DNA of 64,000 nucleotides from Eonycteris spelaea (GCA_003508835.1 PUFA01000068.1:3100001-3164000), one strand, 5' to 3'. Shown: positions 33,100 to 44,289, counted from the first letter of the stretch. Numbers and translations: made by a program. The notes: a model not told the origin generated them from the sequence alone.

Positions 33100-33237
33100 C
33101 GGACTTGTATTTTGTAGGAAGAGGGTTGGTGGAGGGTAAAACTAGAGGCAGGGAGATCAGTTTATAAATTATGGCGGCACTAGAAAGACTGCCCATCTCA
33201 TGCCCTCTCTCTCTCTCTCTTTTTTCTTTCTTTCTGA
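33100..33237 (-). repeat. Short L2 piece and (CT)n tract
   Basis: GAGGGTTGGTGGAGGGTAAAACTAGAGGCAGGGAGATCAG is reverse L2. A CCCTCTCTCTCTCTCTCTTT tract follows (about 33203-33237). Confidence 0.55.
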
Positions 33238-33689
33238 TAATTGCCTCCACTGCATGAAGGTCATTCTCCAGCAGCTGTGTTTGCATCACATGACTCAGCC
33301 TCTCCACCTTCTCGACCTTCACTGGTCCCAGACTCTTCCGGGAATTTAGTATTTTGGACAGAGAGACACAGAGGCAGAGGACTGTTGCAACCAGGTTACA
33401 TTAATAGCAGACCCTTGCGAGAAGGTCCGTGGGCAGCCTGCTTGCCGCTGCTGAGGCTCCTGGAGCCTGCCTTTCCATAGTAATGGTGCAGTTCCTTCTT
33501 TTATGCCGTACATATATTCATTAGTAAACTTTTCTTTTCCTTCCTAAAGTGTCAAAGTTACAACAAACTGAACCCCAACTAAGACGTGTAATAATGCCAC
33601 AGTTATTGGGAGAAATAATGAAAACATGAATCAAATTCGTGTAATAGATTTGGCAAGAAGATGCATTTGAGGACATTTAGGAGTATGTA
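33238..33689. other. Unassigned low-copy-looking DNA
   Basis: About 450 bases, moderately GC-rich at 33240-33480 with a 79-codon plus frame and no domain. No repeat recognised. Confidence 0.35.
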
Positions 33690-34095
33690 GGGTGGGGAAG
33701 GGGTTTGGAGTGACTTTCAGGTTTCTGGCTTGGGTCGATGGGGTAGTTGGAGGAAATGTTAGACTTAAGGGGCCTAAGGGACATTCAAATGGGGATGTAT
33801 AGTAGGAAGTTATATACGTGTATCTGGAATTCAGCAAAGAAGTCTAGGCCAGAAGTAAATATTTGGGAGTTTTTAGCATTAACAGTCATTGCTGCCATGG
33901 GAGTGGATAAGATCACCCAGAGTGTTAAGTGAAAAAAGAAGAATCTCAAGAATGAAATCCTGGCAAATAGCAATCTCCAAGAGGTGGGAAAAGGAAAAGA
34001 AACTCTCAAAGGAGATTAAGAAGGAATGGTCAGAGAGAGGAGCAGAACCAGGAGTGGTGTCAAATGAGGGAGAATTTGAGGAAGGAGGTGTCTTA
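33690..34095 (-). pseudogene. Fossil L2 reverse-transcriptase segment
   Basis: Reverse strand encodes decayed L2 ORF2. One minus frame reads NAKNSQIFTSGLDF (codons in 33839-33880), where an active CR1/L2 reverse transcriptase has a Tyr/Phe-Ala-Asp-Asp box followed by SQI. A second minus frame, displaced, contains TQARNLKV (about 33723-33746), matching the downstream 'QARNLGV' L2 motif. Both catalytic Asp residues are therefore lost, frames shift between blocks, and the copy is dead. It continues the reverse L2 scattered at 31.7-33.2 kb. Confidence 0.7.
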
Positions 34096-34419
34096 ATCAG
34101 TGGAGCCGCTTAGCAGCATTCTCCTATGGCTGAGGCTACAAGCACCCTATGCAACATGATTGAAACTATGTTCCCCAAACCCAGGGAATTCCTTTAAGCT
34201 CCATCTGATACCCTTTGCTTTGATCCCTAGATTCTCCTACACTGCCTGACCTCTTTGGATAAAGCACTTAGTTAGACTGACTACACCTGATGGCTGTTAA
34301 TACACTGTAACTTTACCAACAGTAAAAGAAATGAAAATTGAAACAATCTTAAGGTTCTATTATATACTTGTATTATCAGTGCACGTGGATAAAGCAATAC
34401 AGCCTCGTGTTGGCAGAGG
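34096..34419. other. Unassigned DNA
   Basis: About 325 bases with no gene or recognised repeat. Confidence 0.35.
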
Positions 34420-34740
34420 CTGTGGCGACATAGGCAGGCACAAGTTTTGCAGGTGGCATTTTACACGCAGTCAACCCTTGCAGAGTAACCTGGGGAGCAG
34501 TAACAAGGGCTGTGTGTGTCCTTTGTTCCACTTTGGAACATACCTCAAGGAAATAAACTAAAGGCAAAAAGTTGCAAGATCCCAGTCCCACTAATACCAG
34601 CATAAAACTGGAAACAATACGAACCTTCAACTTTAAAGCAGTATATAAACAATGCCAAACTAACTGCTTCGGAACACTGTGTAGCTATTAAAAATGACAA
34701 CCATGTGGATATGTAAATGTATCTATGAAATAATAGCCAA
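34420..34740 (+). repeat. Old L1 (L1ME-like) 3' fragment, sense
   Basis: AATACCAGCATAAAACTGGAAACAATACGAACC, AGCAGTATATAAACAATGCC, CACTGTGTAGCTATTAAAAATGACAACC resembles old L1 ORF2-end text. Confidence 0.5.
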
Positions 34741-34764
34741 CGAAAAAAGCAAAACAAGTGTGGG

Positions 34765-35515
34765 CAAAAGTGTGGGGGAACTGAAACCCTCATCTGTTGT
34801 TGGTGGGAAGGTAAAATGGTACAGCCATGTTGGAAAGCAGTCTGGCCGTTCGTCAAAGGGTCAGACATAGAGTTATCATTTCACCCAGCAATTTCACATC
34901 AAGATATAAACCCTAGAGAAATGAAAATCTATTTTCACATGGAAACCTGTACATGAATATTCATAGTAGCATTATTCAAAATAGCCAAAAGGTGGAAACA
35001 ACTCAAATGCCTATGGACTGATGAAAGGATAAACAAAAAGTGGCATATCCGTACGTAGAATATTATTTGGTCATAAAAAGGAATGAAACACTACATAATG
35101 CTTCAGCATGGTGAAGCTTGAAAAACATTACACTAAGTGAAAGAAGCTAGTCACAAAAGACTACATGTTCTATGATATTATATATATGAAGTGTCTAGAG
35201 TAGGCAAATCTATAGGGACAGACAGTAGATTAGTGGTTGCTTAGGATTTGGGGTGAAGGGAGGGAGAATGGGAGGATTTGGGGACATAAGGTTTCTTTTC
35301 GAGGTTATAAAAATGTTTTCCAGTCGATTGTGGTGATGGTTGCACAACTCTGTGAATGTGCTTACTGTATAACTTAAATGGGTGAATTGTGTAGTATGTG
35401 CACTATATCTCAACAAAGGTGCTACGAATGGTTTTTGAAACTCATTGAACTATACGTTTACGTGGGGTAAACATATATGAAATACATATAATACTTCAGT
35501 AAAGCTGTTTGCTTA
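34765..35515 (+). repeat. L1M (MA/MB-like) ORF2 end plus 3' UTR, sense
   Basis: AAACCCTCATCTGTTGTTGG, TGGAAAGCAGTCTGGCCG, CATTATTCAAAATAGCC, GGTGGAAACAACTCAAATGC, GTGATGGTTGCACAACTCTGTGAATG, ATATCTCAACAAAGG. A second, similar 3' end (CATTGAACTATACG... ATACTTCAGTAAAGCTGTTT) follows at 35430-35515, so two L1 tails are stacked. No intact ORF2. Confidence 0.85.
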
Positions 35516-35599
35516 AAAATCAAAGCACAAACTTGTTGCTCTTTTGTATGCATCTGTATTTTTATAAAATAACAAAGGCTGGCAAAGACAAGGGATCAG

Positions 35600-35785
35600 T
35601 GGAGGTATAACAGAAAGACACCAAATTTGGAATCTAAAGGCCTAGTTTCATTCTTCATCCTGCCATTTCTAATCACGTGACCTTGGGCACATCATGGAAA
35701 CCCTCTGAACCTTAGTTCTTCCATTCGAACAATAGGGATATTCGTTCTTATCTCACATAGTTATTTTCAGGCATAAATGGTTAGT
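35600..35785 (+). repeat. MIR SINE, sense
   Basis: GGAATCTAAAGGCCTAGTTT, CACGTGACCTTGGGCACATC, CTCTGAACCTTAGTTCTTCC. Confidence 0.75.
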
Positions 35786-37194
35786 GGGTTCGTTTTCTTG
35801 CTCTTTTGGATTGCTTGAGCATAAGGTTAAAAAAACGTGGCAATAAAAAGTGAGATAACATATGTGAAAGGGATTTGAAAATGAAATCTTTCATAAAAGG
35901 ATAAGATAATGTGGGTCCTGATTATATACTTGTGGACTGGGAAACAGCATCAGCATAGCCTAAGTCTTAAATGGAAAGGACCTTCCCCCTTTGTGTGCCT
36001 TGGAAAATGCCTTATAACTGGCTGTGTGAAAATTAAGAAAAGCTTTCCATGTTCTGAAAATGTACACTAGTTATAAAGGTAATTTGGGGGCGACACAAAG
36101 GAGCCAAGGTGTGTTAATGCCAAGTTACCATAGCAACATGCTCTGTTGCTCTATCTTTCCCAATCCTGAGCTACCCCCAGATGAGATGATGAGCCCAGTG
36201 AACACCGGAACTAAGTCATTCATTCTACATGAAATTATTTTCTCCATATGCAGATAAGGGAGACATTTTCACTTCCTGACATATTGTGTTTACAAAACAA
36301 TCTCCTCTTTTTCTTCAGTATCAGAATCAAGATCCTATATGCTCTTCACAATGCCTGGCATGAGGTAGGTATTCGATATACAGTTGTGTACTGATTGCAT
36401 GATCAGAATTTACTTAGAAGTCCAAGGTAGGAATAGAATACATAGTTTATTAGTAAGAAGAGATTAATAAATTGTACACCAAGAATTTCAGAAGGGAGAT
36501 CTAAAATCATACTTCACATAATTTAGTGTCTCTTCCAAGCCACACAGCATTTTCACATCTGGGTCTGCTCCATTTATTAAACTGCTTCAGCCTGTAGCAA
36601 ATTCCCCTCAATTACTATGCTTCTTTATCCTGAAAGGACACAGTGTTACCACACCAGTGTTATTCAACCTGTTACATGGCACACACACTTTCCAATGCTG
36701 TGTGGAACAATATGTGAAAATGGCTGGTTAATGGATGTGCTGTCCTCTGCCCTTCCAAGCTCTGCGCCCTGATCTTGATAAAGAAGGGAGCCTGACCAGG
36801 CAGCATCTGGGTAAATCATTTCCTCTTCATAATGGGCAGAGGCAAACATCCCTAGTGCCAGGAGGGCTGTTTTTGAAATCATTCTTGTGGGATTGGAAAA
36901 CCTTCCTTGACTCCAGGAGCCAGGCTTTTGGTCCCACCATGGAGCCAAGCTTTGAAAGGGGCTCAGGGCTCAAGATAAACTTCATATCCACTCCCTCCTC
37001 ACCCCAATGCAATTCCCACATTTTTGGCACAACCTATGGGTCCCTTGTCTCCCAGAAGGCATTTCCTTCTTGGGAGCTCGTTGATCACTGGATGAAACCC
37101 ACTACACCGAAGGGGAAAGAACAGAGAGGTATCCTTATTACCAGTCTTGCACAGAACTGCCTCAAACCAGCAGTCACAGCACCTACAAAACGCT
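35786..37194. other. Unassigned stretch
   Basis: About 1.4 kb with no gene. A 153-codon plus frame (36735-37196) overlaps minus frames of 94 and 67 codons. It has no known domain and no splice context, and the frames compete in a GC-richer patch, so I do not call a CDS. Confidence 0.35.
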
Positions 37195-37320
37195 GAGCAA
37201 TGGCACTTGGCAAAGCTGATCTCAGTTCATCCCCACAACAGCCCTGGAAAACAAGTTGTTTTGATTTTCATTTTACTTTTCAGAAAATTGGGCATCTCTA
37301 GCACAAAAAAGTCCTCATTG
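37195..37320 (-). repeat. MIR fragment, antisense
   Basis: TTCATCCCCACAACAGCCCTGG then TTTTCATTTTACTTTTCAGA; decayed reverse MIR. Confidence 0.5.
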
Positions 37321-37344
37321 TTGTGAGGGTTACAGAAGAAATGT

Positions 37345-37485
37345 CCAACTTTGAAGCCATGTGATCAGTTTTGAGTTCTGCCGTGTATTAATTGTATGAC
37401 CTTGAGGGGAGTCAGTTAAGGTTTTGAGCCTGTTTCCTCTACTGAAAAACAGCGATAAAAAAACCCTTACTTCAAAGGTTTGTTT
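37345..37485 (+). repeat. MIR fragment, sense
   Basis: TGAGTTCTGCCGTGTATTAATTGTATGACCTTGAGG and GAGCCTGTTTCCTCTACTG. Confidence 0.65.
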
Positions 37486-37489
37486 TCAT

Positions 37490-37960
37490 TGGCTTATTTT
37501 AAAAACAAGTTTACATTTTTAAGATGGGCACTAGGTAAGGTACCAAAAATATAGAAATAAAAGATATAGCTCCTGCTGCAAAGATATTCACAATTCAGTG
37601 AAGAAGGCAGGTAAGAAAGCAAAGATTTATAATTGTAGGTGATACACAATGGGAACGAGAAGTGTGCCTGGATTAGGTGCTTTCCTTGCAATACCCTGGT
37701 GTGTGTGTATTTGTGCATGTGTGCATGCATGTGTGTGTGTGTGCACGCATGCACGCGTGTGTGGTGGTGGTGGTGGTGGACAGAACAGAAGATAAAGAAA
37801 GGAGATTGCAGAACACATCCTAAGGAGGAAAACCTGCACGGAGGCTTGCTAGCTAGGTAAGCATTACTAGGAGATAGATGGGGGGAGGGGGGAGTATATC
37901 AAGGCAAGGAGGGCAACATGTGCTGAATCACAAACCTGTGAAAGAGACTGGTCATTTCAG
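37490..37960 (-). repeat. L2 fragment, antisense, with an internal GT tract
   Basis: GGGCACTAGGTAAGGTACC, TAGCTCCTGCTGCAAAGATATTCAC and, after the GT tract, GAGGGCAACATGTGCTGAATCAC are reverse L2. Confidence 0.5.
37698..37783 (+). repeat. Alternating (GT)n/(GCAT) tract then (GGT)n
   Basis: Alternating purine-pyrimidine over about 65 bp (GTGTGTGTATTTGTGCATGT; GCATGCATGTGTGTGTGTGT; GCACGCATGCACGCGTGTGT) followed by five GGT units. Z-DNA prone. Confidence 0.9.
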
Positions 37961-38003
37961 ACATATGCCCATGAGACAGCAGGGTTGACATAAAGAATGC
38001 ACA

Positions 38004-38443
38004 AATATACCTTTCCTAGGGCTGCTGTGACAAAGTACCAGAAACTACGTGGCATGGAACAACAGAAATTTATCATCTCACAGTTCTGGAGGCCAAAAGT
38101 TCAAAAATCGAGGTATCAGCAAGTCCATGCTCCCTTTGAATCCCATAGGGGAGAAGCCTTCCTTGCCTCTTCCTAGCTTCTGTTGGCTATCAATCCTTGT
38201 CATTCCTTGGTTTGCAGCTGCATCACTCCAATCTCTGATTCTGTTATCACATGGCTGTCTCCTTATATAGCTGTGTCTCTGTGCCCTTATAAGGATACAA
38301 ATCATACATATTGGAGTGGGACCTCCCCTAATAACCTCATCTTAACTTGATTACATCCGAAAAGTCCTTATTTCCAAATAAAAGCATATTTTATAGGTAC
38401 CAGAACTTCAGTATGTCTTTTGGGGGACACAACTCAAGCCACA
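38004..38443 (-). mobile_element. MLT1A-like MaLR LTR, antisense
   Basis: TTTCCTAGGGCTGCTGTGAC, AACAGAAATTTATCATCTCACAGTTCTGGAGG, CTCCCCTAATAACCTCATC, TTAACTTGATTACATCCG, ATTTCCAAATAAAAGC, TTTTGGGGGACACAACTCAA in order. Confidence 0.85.
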
Positions 38444-38449
38444 AAAATG

Positions 38450-38790
38450 ATCTTCTGTCTGGAATGCTCTTTCCCTAAATGTCTGTGTTTCTCACCCTCT
38501 CACTTCCTTCTGGTCTTTATTCAAATGTTACTTTCTCAGTGAGGCCTTTCTTAGCCACCTTATCTGAAATGGCAACATCCATTCCCCAGCATTTCCTAGT
38601 CCCCTTCCCTCCTTTATTTTTAAGTGTTAGCATTTCTCTTAGCTATATTGAGGATTGTCTGTCTCCCCTGGTAAATTGTAAACTCCAGGACAGCAGGGAT
38701 TTTTGTGGGTTTTGTCCACCGCTGCACTGACAGAACTTAGAACAGTGCTTGGCACAAGAGTTGCTTGCTGAATGTACTCAAGAATCTTTC
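38450..38790 (+). repeat. L2 LINE 3' end, sense
   Basis: CTGTCTGGAATGCTCTTTCC, TTACTTTCTCAGTGAGGCCTTTC, AACTCCAGGACAGCAGGGATTTTTG, GAACAGTGCTTGGCACAAGAG. Well ordered. Confidence 0.8.
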
Positions 38791-39514
38791 TGTCCGAAGT
38801 CCTTCACGAGGGGTGTTCAGAACTCTCAGACTGCTGCTGCTTCACTAAGGGTCAGAACCTTGACAGATCTTCTTCTACAGCCATGGGCTTTAGTTCCCTA
38901 AGCACAAAGCCGAGTGTCTGGGTCCCCCACAAAGAGAAGTTAGGAGGCGAAGTAGCTCAGCCCCAAAGGTCTGGTTGTTGGAACTCTGAAGGAAGAACAA
39001 AGTGTGTCTCTCTTATGTGGTCTTTGGTCTCTGGATTTTCCTCCTTTTCATCTGTGAAGCAAAACAGTGGCAAAAGAAATAGGGCTAGGGAATCTCTAGG
39101 TCTGCCAGAATAAAACCGTCTTATAGCATAAATCTTTTAGACAACAGTGAAACAGAACTTCATGGTGTTTTCTGATAGAGAGTTAACATATTCTGCTTCC
39201 TGTGAAAAAAATAAAACGCAGGCAGCATGTTTTTCCTGGTCCTGGAGCTGTGGTTACAAGACTGAGAGCCTCCGTGGAATGGAGGGTTTACAAAGGACAC
39301 AGAAGATAGAATTCCAGAGAATGAGGAAACTGGTTTATTGCTAACAGACCATGTTTAGTTCCAGAAAAGACAGGAAAACAATTTACTTTCTCCAATAACC
39401 AAGAAGCCAAGAAAGAGATTAACTGAGCTGGGCAGAGGGAAGCAAGATAATGCTTTTCTTGGCCTCCTGGAGAACTTCAGATCAAGATCTTAACTGAAAA
39501 GTAGAACTATTTTC
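38791..39514. other. Unassigned stretch
   Basis: About 725 bases with no gene; a 113-codon plus frame (38772-39113) starts in L2 and has no domain. Confidence 0.35.
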
Positions 39515-39645
39515 TTTATCTGGCTTTGGCATGGACTAACTGTGTGACCTTCAGCGAGGTGCTGCCCTCTCTGGGCCTTCATTTTCCCACTGTTAAAATG
39601 AGACAGTTGGATTGGACAGTCTCTGTGGTCTCTTTAAACCATGCC
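39515..39645 (+). repeat. MIR fragment, sense
   Basis: GGACTAACTGTGTGACCTTCAG, GGGCCTTCATTTTCCCACTG and AAAATGAGACAGTTGGATTG. Confidence 0.7.
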
Positions 39646-39654
39646 AGTCTACGT

Positions 39655-39805
39655 TGCCTTAAACTCTAACCTCTGTGAGGCTGGGCCACTCTTGTTTGCC
39701 TATATGGGTACCTGGCACTTTGCATAGGGCCTAACATGTAGTAGCAGCTAGTCCATAGAGGGCCTTTTAAATACTAATAAAATGAATAAATGAGGATGAA
39801 AAACA
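39655..39805 (+). repeat. L2 3' terminus, sense
   Basis: CTCTGTGAGGCTGGGCCACTC, TACCTGGCACTTTGCATAGGGCC, AATAAAATGAATAAATGAGG. Confidence 0.6.
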
Positions 39806-40589
39806 ATTAGGTAACTTTTGAAGGAGAGGGGCAAAAATGAAAGAATCTCATCTGTCATATAAAAGATGTTTATAATGAACTTGAAACTTTTATTATAATC
39901 AAAAAGTCATTTCTTGAAATTTGTTGTATATATTCAGAGCATTTGGCAGAGGGGTACAAAGTTGTTTAAACCAACTCTGTGCCCCTAAGGGTCGCATCAT
40001 TTTGTTGGGGCGACAGGAAATGCATACCAAAGAGGAAATGACAACAGACAGAGTTGTCTGCAGAGCTTGGTCAGTGGTGTTTATTTACATTCTAAAGTCT
40101 CACAGTTTCCAAGGTTTGTGGATAAATCTGAGAGGGAGATGTTCAACTAAGTGACATTTTGTGGTCCCAGCTCTTCCACGCCATCTTCCTGACTCCATCC
40201 TAAACAGACTAAAAAGTGCAGCCGCCCGGTACTCATCTGCTGTCCCGTAGACCCTCTGCAGCTGCAGGCAGGTAAGAAATAAACTACCCTCTGCTCTTCT
40301 TCCCTGCCCTAGATTCCTTAGTCAAGTCACACTTTTGCCCAGTTCAAGCCGAGAATTGCTCTGTATCAGCTACTCCCTGCAAGTAAGCTGAGTAATGGTT
40401 TTCTATCTTCATTTTACAATAGCCTAGAAAAGTCTTGAGTTCATGGAGAGTCCCTCTGAGTCACAGCTCAGAACAACCTCTACATGTCATCCTATCTGAT
40501 TTTACAAAGGCCTTCAACTTTAGATCAGAGAAGATGTCTCCATGTTCTTAAATAAAGAGACTGTGGCTCTGGACCCAGAGATGGGTGGC
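39806..40589. other. Unassigned stretch with a splice-donor-like site
   Basis: About 785 bases, locally GC-richer at 40180-40275. CAG/GTAAGA (GT at 40272-40273) is a strong donor match after a stretch without coding potential. No gene is called. Confidence 0.35.
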
Positions 40590-40717
40590 TCAGCCTTCTA
40601 GTACCAATGGAATCACTTAGGGACAGTGGGTCTTAGATATGCCACTTCTCTCTGAGCCTTAATCATTTCCTCTGTAAAGGCCTTTATCCTCTCTTCCATA
40701 AAGGAAGGACTGTAGCA

Positions 40718-40769
<52 letters not shown>

Positions 40770-40890
40770 GCACACACATACCACTCCTACTCTAACCCCA
40801 CCTCACCCTTCCCACATGGTTATTCTGAGAATTAAATGAGATCATGTATATGATGATAGTCTGCACTATGCAAATGTTAAATTCTTTTTA
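40590..40890 (+). repeat. MIR SINE, sense, split by a (CA)n expansion
   Basis: AGATATGCCACTTCTCTCTGAGCCTTAATCATTTCCTC lies left of the CA tract, and TTCTGAGAATTAAATGAGATCATGTATATG lies right of it. Confidence 0.65.
40719..40779 (+). repeat. (CA)n microsatellite
   Basis: About 24 CA units, a GAGG interruption, then more CA; inside a MIR. Confidence 0.95.
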
Positions 40891-41439
40891 TTAACAGATT
40901 TCAGCTTTGATGAGTCATTTCAGACATTAGCTCTTGATGTATGTGCCCTTCACTCAACCCCAACTACTTCTTTTTCTTTTCTTGTTTCCTGGAGACATTA
41001 TAAACTTGGTCCTAAGAATCATGATGGAGCCTAGTGCTATACTTACCTAACATTCTCTCTTCCCAGTGAAACCTACCAACTCTTATACTGTCAGTAATTA
41101 TTCAGGAAGCTTTCTCCTAGCCCATGCAATCACCATACATAGCTGCATATTTGACACTGACATATTTAATGTTTGATCTAGTTGTCATATAGAATCCAAA
41201 TAATGATAGACTAAAAGTCTAGAGTCCTGTATTCCAGAATTAACATTGATTTTGATTATCCAGGGAGCTTTGGGCCATTTAGTTTGATAAACATCTATTC
41301 AGGTCAGGGGAGGGAGAGGGGATATCCCCTGTTGGGCTCAAAATTTTGTAGGTCACACAGATAAGTAAACCTCTAACTATAAATGATGTGCTATATAGTG
41401 GCACACACACAAACACACATGCACAAATCATATGAGTGC
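40891..41439. other. Unassigned DNA
   Basis: About 550 bases; a loose CACACACACAAACACACATG tract at about 41402. No gene. Confidence 0.35.
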
Positions 41440-41760
41440 ATAGAGGAAGGAACAATTTAATCAATCTTCAAAGGTTGTAGGGGCACCACTTCGGAGAGGA
41501 GGTAGCATCTGAGCCAGGCTTTGAAGGATGACTAAGATTTTACAAGACCAACAAGGAGGCCAGGGATAAGGAGGAACATTAAGACATGAAAAAAATAGCG
41601 TGATGAAGAAATGGGAAGAGTTTGGTGTGGCCAGACCATAGGATGTGTGGTAGGTAGGGCAGGATACGAGGCTAGAGTAAGGCTGGGCTGAGGTTGTGCG
41701 AGACCTAGCATGCCAGGCTTAGGCATTTGGCTCCAAGGTCTCTTGACTGAAGACATCCAT
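41440..41760 (-). repeat. L2 LINE fragment, antisense
   Basis: GAGGAGGTAGCATCTGAGCCAGGCTTTGAAGGATGACTAAG, GGGAAGAGTTTGGTGTGGCC, GACCTAGCATGCCAGGCTTAGG. Ordered reverse L2. Confidence 0.8.
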
Positions 41761-42684
41761 TATGCAAATCAATTTTTCCCCTATATACCTAGAATGATAC
41801 TAGCTATGTACTATCCTGGAAAGAACAGAAAATAGCCACTCGAATACTTTTAGGTAGGGCTTGATTCTCCCGTGGAAGTCTAGTTGAGAAAGGCTGCTAA
41901 GCAATGTTAAGCCATCCAACATTTATAGCAAGCAAGCAACATCCTCACGTATCATAGAAATAACACCGGTGACAGTAAGAAGAATACTTTAGTACAAGCA
42001 GAGGGTGAGAGATGAACCAAAAATCTACTGCAGTAATTTGTGTGGGTGATGCCCAGGACTCAGGATGATGATAATAGAAATGGAGGAAAGGAACATTCTA
42101 GAGACATTTGGGAGGCAGAATGGATGGAATACTTTGGTGCTGTCTCCCCACCACCTCCCACCCCAGCTATGATCTGGAGTCACGTGTTTCCTACAGCTGC
42201 AGGATGAAGCCTTCCGGAAGAGGACAAGGTGTGCATCAGCCACAACCCACCATGGGGTGGGGTATGCTGCCACCAATCTGGACTTTATTATGCCTCTGGT
42301 GAACTCTGCACACCCTGATAGCTTGAGTTATGACTTTTCTCATTGCCTTCCTGGACACGTCTGTCTAGTCCTTACAATTGACCTTCAGCCTAATTCTCCT
42401 GCCCAGCTCCTATTTCCTGGGTGGAACAGAAGTCCTGCCCTGAACTCCAGACTACTTGGCTGGGATTCTGATACTCTCCCTCCCTATCCCAACCCACATT
42501 TCCAAGGGGCTATGTCTACTCCCTGTGTCCCACTATGGCCTCAAAAATCCTGCAGGGGAGTTAGCATTGCCAGCTCCAGTGCTGCTTGATCCCAGCTTCC
42601 TCCTTCTGCCCAACAGGCCCGTGTTCTGAAGTCCCATCATGCCTCACACCTAAACCCATCCGAGTTCGGACATCACCCAACCTC
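41761..42684. other. Unassigned stretch
   Basis: About 920 bases. 42100-42620 is GC-richer with a 110-codon plus frame (42257-42589) opposed by an 83-codon minus frame; neither has a recognised domain. Confidence 0.35.
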
Positions 42685-42770
42685 ATCTGAGGCCCGTTTT
42701 CTCATTTGTAACATGAGGGGGTCACACTAGGTGACTTCTCAGGTAGCTCCCTTCCAACAGTAACATCTTG
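42685..42770 (+). repeat. MIR fragment, sense
   Basis: GAGGCCCGTTTTCTCATTTGTAACATGAGGGGGTCACACTAGG. Confidence 0.55.
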
Positions 42771-43259
42771 TGTTTCTAAGTAGGCCAACTGTAAAAGAAG
42801 TCTGCATTGGCACAAAACAATTGAGGCTGAGAGCGAGTGAGTCAGACTCAGCAAAAATGTCAAGCTGACTGTGAGGCCAGGAGATTAGAGTGCAGCACGC
42901 CTCTGGGCAGACAGCAGTTGGAGACTCAAGTCCCAGATTAGCCTTTCCAGACAGCTGTGTGGACAAGATGCCTGATGCCACACCCAGTGTATTAGTCACC
43001 TTCGTATTCAAGGAACTAACATCATTTTGTGTCCTCACAAAGGAGAACATTCATTTAGGACCTCTAACTATTTAGTATCGTGATTATAATTCCAATTTTT
43101 CTCATGGTTGGTGCTCGTGATTTTAGATTCAGTATTATCCCAGTAGTGTTTTGCCCAATTTCTTGAACTAACCATCCAGTGAGTATTCCCTGAGCATCTG
43201 GCTTTACTCTCAGATTTCTTAAGTTTTCCCCAAGTGCTTCTCAAAGTGTGTGAAAGAAA
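42771..43259. other. Unassigned DNA
   Basis: About 490 bases with no gene or recognised repeat; a 103-codon minus frame lacks a domain. Confidence 0.35.
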
Positions 43260-43430
43260 GAATACAGCTCTTTGCAGACCAGGGTTTGAATCCCACAGCT
43301 ACTTACTAGTAATGGGATTTGGAAAAGTTAGTTAATCTCATTGAGCTTTGGAAATAGGATAATACCTGCCTTGCAAAGTTGTTGACCGACTGAAAGTGCC
43401 TGGTACAGAGAAGGTTCTCAACAAAGGAGC
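43260..43430 (+). repeat. MIR SINE, sense
   Basis: CCAGGGTTTGAATCCCACAGCTACTTACTAG keeps the tRNA-like B box; ends AGTGCCTGGTACAGAGAAGG. Confidence 0.75.
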
Positions 43431-43984
43431 TCTCTCTGACATCAACCCTGCTGCTTTCCACCTTCTGAAGTCTATTTGCCCTCAGGATTGTATCTTCTGA
43501 GATTGCCTGTTGTTTTGTTTTGTTTTTTTGGTTTTTTTTTTCCTGTCTCCTGCTGGAACCTGCAAGGTCTCTGCTGGTCCACACAAGCTCCTGCTCAATT
43601 CCAGACCTAAAGCATGCTGATTTAGCACTAGCACTTCCTGAAGTAGGGGACTTTTCTTGTTCTTTTTTTTTTTTTTTTTTTTCTGGTCAGGGCTGAGCAA
43701 TCACAGGCCAAGAAAAATCTTGGTCAGAAGATGAGATCATAGCCAAAAGCTCTAAGAGCTCTATTGTCTCAGCTCCAGGGTCTATTACATTGAAGATGTA
43801 AATGCCAGTGCTGTGATCCAGTGCAGGGCTAGTTGAGTGATTCCAAGAGACAGTGATGAAGTAGCAAGAGGGTAAAGCAAGGAAGTCTCCCATCTGTTGA
43901 GCACAGGAATTAGCAGCGGGACACACATCTGTGGCTGGCTAAGGACTAATATTCTTCTCTCAAGGGGATTCTATTATCAGGAAC
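43431..43984. other. Unassigned DNA with T-rich tracts
   Basis: About 555 bases. GTTTTGTTTTGTTTTTTTGG (about 43512) and a 20-T run (43663-43682). The Lys-rich minus frames here are translations of these tracts. Confidence 0.4.
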
Positions 43985-44165
43985 TAGTACAGACATGGCC
44001 TGTAAGAGCCTTAGAGATCATTTAGATCTACCTTCTTTTATACAGAAGGAGAAACCGAGGCCCAGAGAAGGAAATGACTTGCCCAAAGCCACATGGAAAG
44101 AAAGGGCCAGAACTGCACCTAAACCCAGGTCTCTAGGGGTTATGTCCATAACCATATCCATTAGC
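43985..44165 (-). repeat. MIR SINE, antisense
   Basis: GAAGGAGAAACCGAGGCCCAGAGAAGG, TGACTTGCCCAAAGCCACATGG, ACCTAAACCCAGGTCTC. Confidence 0.8.
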
Positions 44166-44289
44166 CTATGAAAAAATAGTAATTGTTAATATTCAACACA
44201 TCGCGGACATTTAGTAATGTTGATTATTGAATAACAAGCGGATGGAATGTTAGCTAAAAGGATGTCTAAATGGGAGAGCATTCACAAAT

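Noticed and set aside
36735..37196. 153-codon + frame as a CDS
   Set aside because: Competes with 94- and 67-codon minus frames on the same bases; no recognised domain.
43482..43700. Lys-rich minus frames
   Set aside because: Products of T-rich homopolymer tracts.
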